DNA of 27,426 nt, taken from Oscillospiraceae bacterium (lineage in GTDB: Bacteria; Bacillota; Clostridia; Oscillospirales; Oscillospiraceae). The DNA is taken from positions 1 to 27,426 of the forward strand of contig JAEDIN010000015.1 in the NCBI GenBank assembly GCA_016292445.1, given 5' to 3'. The translations under genes and the position numbers were made by a program. Shown here in pieces: positions 7,471 to 13,327 of this stretch; the stretch's first letter is position 1; every line of letters starts with the position of its first letter. Below the pieces are notes generated by a model. It had not been told where the DNA came from and did not search any database. It worked only from the letters and a program-made list of their open reading frames with translations.

Positions 7471-7499
7471 TTGACAGTTTTTTTAGATTTGTCTATTAA
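7471..7499 (+). promoter_or_regulatory. Upstream tandem promoter for the membrane protein at 7573
   Basis: TTGACA (7471-7476), 17-base spacer, TATTAA (7494-7499). The -10 box lies within the spacer of the dyad at 7486-7512. Confidence 0.5.
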
Positions 7500-7512
7500 T
7501 CATTGACAAATC
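7486..7512. promoter_or_regulatory. Operator-like dyad between tandem promoters
   Basis: GATTTGTC (7486-7493) and GACAAATC (7505-7512) are perfect inverted repeats separated by 11 A/T-rich bases. The dyad covers the -10 of one promoter and the -35 of the next, so a protein bound here would block both. No regulator gene is adjacent, so the binding protein is unknown. Confidence 0.45.
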
Positions 7513-7531
7513 CTCGATTTTCCAATATGAT
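7503..7531 (+). promoter_or_regulatory. Main promoter for the membrane protein at 7573
   Basis: TTGACA (7503-7508), 17-base spacer, TATGAT (7526-7531), an almost perfect sigma-A promoter. Confidence 0.75.
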
Positions 7532-7572
7532 TAAGGAAAGTCAAAAAAATATCAAAGAAAGGTCGGTTCAAT

Positions 7573-8172
7573 ATGGGCATCCTAATGGCAATAGTTGACT
7601 TCATTCCGGTATCTTTGTTCCTCATTGCGGCAATTATTTTACAGCGTGAGCTTTACTATATGATGAGCAAGGGAGCGTTTGCCCTGTTCTCCGCCGGCAC
7701 TATCACCGTTTTCGTCGCCGGCTTCTTCAAGGCAACCTGGAAGCTGCTCTATGCGCTTAATATCTGCGATTTCGTTGCGCTCAGTCAATGCTTCTTCCCC
7801 ATGCAGACCGTCGGCTTCGTGCTCGCCGCCTCGGGTGTTGTCGCCATGCTGTGCCATAAGCAGGGCAAGGGTACGGCGTACAGCGTTGCGGTCGTGCCTG
7901 CGGCTTTTACGAGCAGTATGCCCTTTGTGGTGCTGATGGTGCTCGGCGTTGCGGTACTCGATGCTTCGCTGTGCGTGGTTGCGAAGCGTCGCAAGTGCGT
8001 GGGCGCAATCGTGCTTTTCCTTGTATCCTTTGTGTTCATCATGGGCATGGGCTATCTGTCCAGCCGCGATTTTACCGATCCTGCGATGAACTGGCTTGCC
8101 GAGGGTGTCAACACCATAGGTCAGGGCTCATTCCTCGCCGCAGCGCTGCTTCTCAAGAAAGCAAAAGCATAA
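7573..8172 (+). CDS. Polytopic membrane protein of unknown function
   Basis: A 199-residue protein with about six membrane helices (roughly residues 5-24, 34-52, 60-92 in two passes, 106-130, 138-160 and a weaker one near 180-195) joined by short loops with KQGKG and KRRK on probable cytoplasmic turns. I do not recognise a family. AAAGG lies about ten bases before the ATG. It stands alone between two near-consensus promoters with a dyad operator upstream and a strong terminator downstream, so it is an independently regulated single-gene unit. Transport or sensing is possible but not supported by any motif seen. Confidence 0.8.
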   Translation: MGILMAIVDFIPVSLFLIAAIILQRELYYMMSKGAFALFSAGTITVFVAGFFKATWKLLYALNICDFVALSQCFFPMQTVGFVLAASGVVAMLCHKQGKGTAYSVAVVPAAFTSSMPFVVLMVLGVAVLDASLCVVAKRRKCVGAIVLFLVSFVFIMGMGYLSSRDFTDPAMNWLAEGVNTIGQGSFLAAALLLKKAKA

Positions 8173-8182
8173 GCACGGACAA

Positions 8183-8213
8183 AACGCACCGCCCTTGGCG
8201 GTGCGTTCTTTTT
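8183..8213. terminator. Bidirectional intrinsic terminator
   Basis: An 11-base perfect stem, AACGCACCGCC with GGCGGTGCGTT, has a three-base loop and is followed by CTTTTT. It ends the membrane-protein transcript. On the other strand it is followed by TTTT and lies just after the folD stop. Confidence 0.85.
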
Positions 8214-9051
8214 ATCTATGCTGCTGTGCGGCGGTGAGGATATTTTTCATCAGCATCGCCCTTGTCATCGGACCTACGCCGCCGGGTACGGGTGTAATAA
8301 ACGCCGCTTTCTTCTCGACCTCGTCAAAGACGACATCCCCGAAGAATTTACCTGTTTCGGGGTCACGGTTCATCGCAACATCTATGACCGCCGCGCCCTC
8401 CTTTACCATGTCCCCGGTTATTAGCCTCGGACTTCCGGCTGCAACGACCAGAACATCTGCCTGCCGCGTCATTTCGCCGAGGTTTTGCGTGTGGCTGTGG
8501 CAGCAGATGACCGTGCCGTTTGCGCGGAGCATAAGCAGTGCCATAGGTCTGCCGACAATGTTGCTTCTGCCGACCATGACACAGACCTTGCCGTCAAGCG
8601 ATATGCCGTACTCCTTGAACATTTCCATTATGCCCGTCGGCGTGCAGGGCCAGAGCGCCGGCTCGCCGACTATCATTCTGCCGACATTCATCGGGTGGAA
8701 TGCGTCAATGTCCTTGTCGGGCTTTATCGCGTTTATCACGACGCTTTCGTCAATATGCCCGGGCAGAGGAAGCTGAACTAAAATACCGTCAACGCTTTCG
8801 TCGTCGTTGAGCTTATCGACAAGCGCAAGAAGCTCCTGCTGCGTGGTATCCTCGGGCAGATCGCACCTCACGCTGTCGATACCGCATTTGACGCAGTCCT
8901 TTTCCTTGTTGCGCACATATATCTGCGACGCGGGGTCGTTGCCCACAAGCACGGCGGCGAGCTTGGGCTTTCTCGGAAGCTTTGCCGCCTCCTGTGCGAC
9001 CTCGGCGCATATCTTTGCGGCAAGAGCCTTGCCGTCAATAATTACAGCCAT
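8212..9051 (-). CDS. folD: Bifunctional methylenetetrahydrofolate dehydrogenase/cyclohydrolase
   Basis: FolD interconverts 5,10-methylene-, methenyl- and 10-formyl-tetrahydrofolate with NADP in the cytoplasm, supplying one-carbon units for purines. The 279-residue product has the catalytic YVRNK pair (Tyr45, Lys49), VQLPLPGHI (92-100), PDKDIDAFHP (111-120), PCTPTG (135-140) and the nucleotide loop GRSNIVGRP (161-169). The start at 9051 is chosen over an ATG at 9105 because AGGTGA lies just upstream, MAVIIDGK is the usual beginning, and the promoter at 9077-9105 would place the longer start upstream of transcription. Single gene, terminated by the shared hairpin at 8183-8213. Confidence 0.96.
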   Translation of the reverse strand: MAVIIDGKALAAKICAEVAQEAAKLPRKPKLAAVLVGNDPASQIYVRNKEKDCVKCGIDSVRCDLPEDTTQQELLALVDKLNDDESVDGILVQLPLPGHIDESVVINAIKPDKDIDAFHPMNVGRMIVGEPALWPCTPTGIMEMFKEYGISLDGKVCVMVGRSNIVGRPMALLMLRANGTVICCHSHTQNLGEMTRQADVLVVAAGSPRLITGDMVKEGAAVIDVAMNRDPETGKFFGDVVFDEVEKKAAFITPVPGGVGPMTRAMLMKNILTAAQQHR

Positions 9052-9076
9052 AAAAATCACCTCTGTTATGCTTCTG

Positions 9077-9105
9077 ATTTTATCAAACAGCAAGCCTTTA
9101 GTCAA
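9077..9105 (-). promoter_or_regulatory. Sigma-A promoter of folD
   Basis: Minus-strand TTGACT (9100-9105), 17-base spacer, TAAAAT (9077-9082). Confidence 0.7.
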
Positions 9106-9120
9106 TAATGGCGCTTATGC

Positions 9121-9148
9121 TTGATTTTTTGTCCTCGTGTGGTAGAAT
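9121..9148 (+). promoter_or_regulatory. Promoter of the ATP-grasp gene
   Basis: TTGATT (9121-9126), 16-base spacer, TAGAAT (9143-9148). It places transcription near 9155 and so supports the ATG at 9180 rather than 9108. Confidence 0.55.
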
Positions 9149-9179
9149 AAAATTCACTAAGTTGAAAGCGAGGCTCAAC

Positions 9180-10181
9180 ATGAGCAAATTAAAATATCTT
9201 ATTCGCCGCATTGCCGAAATGAATTATAAGCAGATGTTTGAGAAAATCGACGAGGTTCACAAAAAAAGCGGCAAGTGCAAGCTGTTTATATTTTTTGACA
9301 TGGTCTACTGCGGTCTGGTGTATCAGGCAGGCTACATGGATTATGCGCTGTTTGAGATGTATAACCTCAACCGCGCGCAGCGTAAGACCATTGTCACGAG
9401 GGGCATAAACAACGGCTTTATAAAGCGGTTTAACGACCCGAAGTATATGCCCGAAATCGAGGACAAGCTCAGATTTCCCAAAAACTTTTCCGAGTTCATG
9501 CACCGTGACTGGCTGGATATATCCGCCGCCTCAAAAGAGGAGTTTGACGCATTCGTCGCAAAGCACCCCGTCTTCATGGCAAAACCCGTTGACGGAATGT
9601 GCGGCAAGGGCATAGAAAAGATTAACGCCGCCGAGTTTGAGGGCGATCTGTTCGAGCACCTCAAAAGCGGTCACCGGGTGGTGCTTGAGGAGTGCGTCGT
9701 GCAGCACCGCGACCTCATGGCGCTGCACCCCGATTCCGTCAACACCTGCCGCGTCATCACCTTTACAAAAGGCAGCACGACAAATGTCGTCGCGGCGTAT
9801 CTGCGCATAGGCAACGGCAGATTTGTCGATAACTTCAACAGCGGCGGTATGGTCGTGCCCGTCGAGGAGGACTGCGGCAGGATAATCTACCCGGCACTCG
9901 ACAAGAGCCACAATCTTTACGAGGTGCATCCGCTGACCGGAGTTGCGATAAAGGGCTTTCAGATCCCGCTCTGGGATGAGGTGCTGGAAATGGTCAGGAA
10001 GGCGGGACAGGTCGTGCCGCAGGTCGGCATAGTCGGCTGGGATGTGTGCGTTACGGATAACGGTCCGCTGCTCATCGAGGGCAACGACTTCCCCGGCCAC
10101 GACATTTATCAGCTTCCGCCCCACCGTACCAACGGCATCGGCGTGCTGCCGAAGTTCAAGCGCGCAATGGGCATTGAGTGA
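9180..10181 (+). CDS. Sugar-transfer-associated ATP-grasp family protein
   Basis: A 333-residue ATP-grasp enzyme, expected to activate a carboxylate as an acyl phosphate and join it to an amine or thiol. It resembles the ATP-grasp family found beside glycosyltransferases. Visible parts are FMAKPVDGMCGKGI (residues 132-145) with Lys135 and the glycine-rich ATP loop, VLEECVVQH (168-176), NTCRVITF (188-195) and the magnesium site LLIEGNDFPGHDI (297-309) with Glu300 and Asn302. The first 100 residues are helical and of unknown role. GAGG precedes the ATG at 9180, and the promoter lies downstream of the alternative ATG at 9108. No glycosyltransferase or polysaccharide gene is adjacent, so its substrate is unknown. 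Single-gene unit ended by the hairpin at 10193-10224. Confidence 0.82.
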   Translation: MSKLKYLIRRIAEMNYKQMFEKIDEVHKKSGKCKLFIFFDMVYCGLVYQAGYMDYALFEMYNLNRAQRKTIVTRGINNGFIKRFNDPKYMPEIEDKLRFPKNFSEFMHRDWLDISAASKEEFDAFVAKHPVFMAKPVDGMCGKGIEKINAAEFEGDLFEHLKSGHRVVLEECVVQHRDLMALHPDSVNTCRVITFTKGSTTNVVAAYLRIGNGRFVDNFNSGGMVVPVEEDCGRIIYPALDKSHNLYEVHPLTGVAIKGFQIPLWDEVLEMVRKAGQVVPQVGIVGWDVCVTDNGPLLIEGNDFPGHDIYQLPPHRTNGIGVLPKFKRAMGIE

Positions 10182-10192
10182 TGAGTATATGA

Positions 10193-10224
10193 AAATCTCC
10201 CATCCGGTGGATGGGAGATTTTTT
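10193..10224. terminator. Bidirectional intrinsic terminator
   Basis: A 13-base perfect stem, AAATCTCCCATCC with GGATGGGAGATTT, around a GGT loop and followed by T residues. It ends the ATP-grasp gene and, on the other strand (followed by TTTT), the dehydratase-like operon. Confidence 0.85.
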
Positions 10225-10241
10225 GCTTTTTCAGCCTATTA

Positions 10242-10397
10242 TTACAGCCTATGGTCTCTGGGCAGGTTGTCGTAGTGCCTCATCATGGGCTTTTCGAGTA
10301 CCTTGACGAGCTTGGTGTCGAGATTAAACCAGTAGGCGGCAACGGTGAACAAAAACAGTGAAAACACTGCGATGGATGTATTTCTCAAAAGCTTCAT
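10242..10397 (-). CDS. 51-residue single-pass membrane microprotein in the dehydratase operon
   Basis: A short gene encoding MKLLRNTSIAVFSLFLFTVA, then AYWFNLDTKLVKVLEKP and a polar end with MMRHYDNLPRDHRL. Residues about 7-24 form a hydrophobic helix after a basic start, giving an anchor or uncleaved signal, with a charged 27-residue domain after it. AGGAG lies seven bases before the ATG at 10397 and is inside the last codons of nothing else; an ATG six bases earlier would be too close to it. The gene starts 12 bases after the stop of the large dehydratase-like subunit and ends before the operon terminator, so it is very likely co-transcribed. I know of no family. It may tether the enzyme to the membrane, but that is inference from position. 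Confidence 0.65.
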   Translation of the reverse strand: MKLLRNTSIAVFSLFLFTVAAYWFNLDTKLVKVLEKPMMRHYDNLPRDHRL

Positions 10398-10409
10398 TGT
10401 CATACTCCT

Positions 10410-11948
10410 TTACCAGCATTCATCATCGTCGAAATCAACGAGCGACGCATCGACGGGTGTCTCGTTCATAACGGTCTGCATGAAGGTGTTAACATCGTTT
10501 CGCATTTCACGGCGGCTGATGGAGGTCGGGTCCATGAGGTCCTGACGGACGGTGCACATATGGATACCGCGCTTTTTTGCGCCCTCCTCAAAAATACCGT
10601 TTATTGCGCCGACACCCTTGCAGGATATCTGGTCGAACAGGATTATCATGTCGCAATTGTATTCCTCGTACTTTTTCCACAGGTCATCGACCATGACCTC
10701 GTAGCCGCCCTTGGTGTGGGCGCGCATGGTGGAGGTCTGGAACATCTTTGCGATGCCGAAGAGCATATTTTCACGACTGGAGGTGTCTATCTGCTCGGTG
10801 CCGTGGATGTCAATCATCTCGCAAACGCTGTCGATACCCCAGCAATTGAGGAGCCAGTTGTTAAAGTTTGCGTAGTTGTTGCACGGGGTGTTCCAAAGCA
10901 CCGCTCTGTGCTTGATGGTCTTGGGGCACTTGTGCTGTGCGACCTGCTTTGCAAGAATCTTGTTGACCTTAAGGTCGTTATCCAAAGCCTGCTGTACGCC
11001 GCAGACAGCCTGATGCTCGAAAATGCGGTAGAGCCATGCGGTAGAGCCGGTGTGGGGAGGATACTCGGTGCGGTTGTACTCCCACTTTTCAAACTTTGCC
11101 CTGTTCTGTGCGTTCCAGATCTCGCAGGCCTCCTTGAGCTTATCCCAGTCGTACCTGTTGCCGGTGTGCTCCTCTAAGAACTCCACGGCAGACTTGAATT
11201 CCTCAACGGCATATTCCTGAACATCGTCACGCAGCCAGCGCAGAGGAACATTTATCGGCTGCTCCGGCAGACCGTGGCGGCGATACTGAACGGCGGTGGT
11301 CATGATACTGCCGTCGCAGGGCATATTGCACGAGAGCATACAACAGCCTATCTTGGGGAAATCGTCCTCGATGGCGACGCCTGCCTCGTAAGACGGCAGC
11401 GGACACACATCCGCGGGAAGTCCGTAAAGCTCGGACTGGCCGATGTAATGCACGGGGGTGTGCTGATTGATAAGGGAGGGCAGGTAGACGGGGAACATCT
11501 GATACAAGATGACAGGATTGTCGGGCAAGCCTCTGCACATGAGCTGCGGAACAAGCTCATCCATGCAGATTATCTTCTTGCTCAGCTCCTCTGCCTTCTT
11601 GCTGCCGGGATGCAGATTCAGGTCTGCGCTGAAAATGGTGTCAAACTCCTTGGTGACGACCTCGGCAAGGTAGTTGAGATTGTATCTCGCGCCGCGCAGT
11701 CCCGCGCCGCGCTGACCCTCGCATATTCTGTCAAAGAAGGAGGGAACTGTGAGATAGGTGTACATCCAGCGATATCTCAAAATCGCCTTGACATTCTGAA
11801 TGGGGTGACCGAGTGCCCATTTGATGAGCTTGCCCCAAAGCACGCACCACTGACCGTAGTCAAAGGCGGTGTCCTTTAAGCCGCGCCATTCACGGTGCTT
11901 GTAAATGCCGGTCTTGTCCTGCATATTGTTCGCCATGCCCCTGCTCAT
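10410..11948 (-). CDS. 2-hydroxyacyl-CoA dehydratase family protein, large subunit
   Basis: A 512-residue protein of the HgdA/HgdB (2-hydroxyglutaryl-CoA dehydratase D component / benzoyl-CoA reductase) family, longer than the usual 380-450 residues. Family members hold [4Fe-4S] clusters and perform ketyl-radical chemistry in anaerobes. Landmarks are NPVILYQMFPVYLPS, PLPSYEAG and a cysteine cluster GCCMLSCNMPC (Cys202, 203, 207, 211), with further cysteines in NTPCNN, LLNCWGIDSVC and DQISCKG. The ATG at 11948 overlaps the stop of the small-subunit gene by four bases (ATGA), with GGAGG upstream, so the two are translationally coupled and probably form a heterodimer. No ATPase activator (HgdC type), CoA-transferase or acyl-CoA dehydrogenase gene is in the window. 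The substrate is unknown; a CoA ester is not certain, since relatives include double-cubane cluster proteins. Confidence 0.82.
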   Translation of the reverse strand: MSRGMANNMQDKTGIYKHREWRGLKDTAFDYGQWCVLWGKLIKWALGHPIQNVKAILRYRWMYTYLTVPSFFDRICEGQRGAGLRGARYNLNYLAEVVTKEFDTIFSADLNLHPGSKKAEELSKKIICMDELVPQLMCRGLPDNPVILYQMFPVYLPSLINQHTPVHYIGQSELYGLPADVCPLPSYEAGVAIEDDFPKIGCCMLSCNMPCDGSIMTTAVQYRRHGLPEQPINVPLRWLRDDVQEYAVEEFKSAVEFLEEHTGNRYDWDKLKEACEIWNAQNRAKFEKWEYNRTEYPPHTGSTAWLYRIFEHQAVCGVQQALDNDLKVNKILAKQVAQHKCPKTIKHRAVLWNTPCNNYANFNNWLLNCWGIDSVCEMIDIHGTEQIDTSSRENMLFGIAKMFQTSTMRAHTKGGYEVMVDDLWKKYEEYNCDMIILFDQISCKGVGAINGIFEEGAKKRGIHMCTVRQDLMDPTSISRREMRNDVNTFMQTVMNETPVDASLVDFDDDECW

Positions 11949-13144
11949 TCGTCCTTACCTCCCTTTGTCTGAATTTTCTTAATCTCCAGGCTCTCGACAA
12001 ACGCCTGTACACGGGTCGAAAGCTGACCCGAGCCGCGCACGACATACTCACGGTCGATACCGATGGTGGGCACGCCGTATTCCTCTCGCAATATCTCGGT
12101 GTTGAGCATACGCTCGTAGCCCCAGAAATCGCAGAACTTTGCCTGCTCGTAGATAACGCCGTCGGCGTGGTATTCCTCAACGAGCTTCTTGACATACTCT
12201 CTGCGCTCTGTAACCTTCTCGCCGGACATGAAGCGCGGACATTGGTTGGTTTCAAGATAATTTCTGCAAACCTGAGTCAGCGCGTCCTCGGTGTCGTTAA
12301 GCTCGATGCGCTGGCGGCCGGGATATGAGCCGAAGCAGTAGCGGTCGGCGGCGACATAGCAGCGGCAGTTTTCGAGTATCTCGGAGAACGCGTAATCGTC
12401 CAGCTCGCTGCCGACAACAACAACTCTCGCTCTCCAGCGATTGACCGCATCCGGCTCGCGCTGTTTGAGCTCCTCGAGAGTCTCACGCAGGTAGGGCAGG
12501 ATGAGGTAGGTCGGGCAGGTGTAGCTTGCGATGGACAGAATGTGGAACTCTCTGGGCGTGATGACGGAATTTTCCGCCTTGCGAAGCTCGGAGAGCTCCT
12601 CAAAAATTCCGCACATCTCGTTGTGCATTGCAACTGCCTTGCGGATTGCCTCGTCGGAGACATCAACGCCGTACTCTGCGTTAAGCTTATCGAGAAACTG
12701 CTTCTTTATCTGACCTATGTACATCTTCAAACCGTGCGGCGATACCTTTAGCGGCGCGTCGATGATGCCGTAGTCAAATTTGGGATTATCGATGAGCTTC
12801 AGCTCGTGGAAATTCTCGACCACTCGCACCATCTGCTGACAGGTGTCGGAGGATGCGTAGAAGTCCAAGAAGTTATAGCCGCCCTCGAACGCTCTTTCAA
12901 ACAGCGCACGGGCATAGCCGCAGATGAAGCTGGTCATGTAGTACTGACTGATATCCAGCGAGCCGGTGTTTGGTGCGCTCAGGCGAACGCTGAAGGCGTT
13001 GCCGCAGTTGAGCAGTACCTCGGGAACATAGTAGCAGGTGTAGCCCACCGCGACCTTTCCCTCTGCCTTGGCCTGCATGACAAGCTCGTTGTTTGCCTGT
13101 TCCAAAAGCTGCTCAAAGAATCTGATATGTTTCAGGTCTTTCAT
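11945..13144 (-). CDS. 2-hydroxyacyl-CoA dehydratase family protein, small subunit
   Basis: A 399-residue partner of the same family. It shows the expected cluster-binding cysteines: Cys37 in GYTCYYVPEVLLNCG, Cys102 in SSDTCQQMVR and Cys338 in EQAKFCDFWGYE, with AFSVRL after the first as in HgdB and BcrC-like subunits. These would ligate one [4Fe-4S] or double-cubane cluster at the active site. It is the first gene of the operon, with GGGGG before the ATG, and its stop overlaps the large-subunit start. A leader of about 140 bases with alternative hairpins lies upstream. Family is confident; the reaction is unknown without the activator or pathway genes. Confidence 0.85.
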   Translation of the reverse strand: MKDLKHIRFFEQLLEQANNELVMQAKAEGKVAVGYTCYYVPEVLLNCGNAFSVRLSAPNTGSLDISQYYMTSFICGYARALFERAFEGGYNFLDFYASSDTCQQMVRVVENFHELKLIDNPKFDYGIIDAPLKVSPHGLKMYIGQIKKQFLDKLNAEYGVDVSDEAIRKAVAMHNEMCGIFEELSELRKAENSVITPREFHILSIASYTCPTYLILPYLRETLEELKQREPDAVNRWRARVVVVGSELDDYAFSEILENCRCYVAADRYCFGSYPGRQRIELNDTEDALTQVCRNYLETNQCPRFMSGEKVTERREYVKKLVEEYHADGVIYEQAKFCDFWGYERMLNTEILREEYGVPTIGIDREYVVRGSGQLSTRVQAFVESLEIKKIQTKGGKDE

Positions 13145-13184
13145 TTTTTCCCCCTACATTTTATTTTGCAAACCGACAAAATCG

Positions 13185-13250
13185 CAAGGCACCTGTCAGC
13201 GGTGCTTAATGTAAAAAATAATAATGCTGACAGACGACAGGCGCTCGACT
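13185..13250 (-). other. Leader region with competing hairpins before the dehydratase-like operon
   Basis: CTGTCAGC and GCTGACAG form a perfect 8-base inverted repeat about 22 bases apart (roughly 13195-13232). The downstream arm on the transcript also sits in the loop of a second possible hairpin, GCACC...GGTGC. The two pairings exclude each other, as in attenuators. No run of U follows the second hairpin, so a transcription terminator is not evident. Confidence 0.3.
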
Positions 13251-13292
13251 CCCGTCGGCTTACAAAATTTTTGCTTTTTGTGTATCTAAGTC

Positions 13293-13321
13293 ATTTTATC
13301 ACAAAAAGATTGTCAAAACAA
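13293..13321 (-). promoter_or_regulatory. Candidate promoter of the dehydratase-like operon
   Basis: Minus-strand TTGTTT (13316-13321), 17-base spacer, TAAAAT (13293-13298). It overlaps the weak hairpin at the end of the upstream glucosidase gene. A TTGACA is nearby but its spacing to TAAAAT is only 12 bases. Confidence 0.45.
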
Positions 13322-13327
13322 TCACTT
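13304..13327 (-). terminator. Weak A/T-rich terminator of the glucosidase gene
   Basis: On the minus strand GATTGT-TTTG-ACAATC is followed by TTTTT and overlaps the stop codon. The stem is short and poor in G/C, so termination may be partial. Confidence 0.4.

Noticed and set aside
9052..9105. Longer folD start at 9105
   Set aside because: It lies at the -35 box of the folD promoter. MAVIIDGK at 9051 is the typical start and has AGGTGA upstream.
8214..9120. Tetrahydrofolate riboswitch before folD
   Set aside because: The leader between the folD promoter and start is only about 25 bases, too short for a riboswitch.
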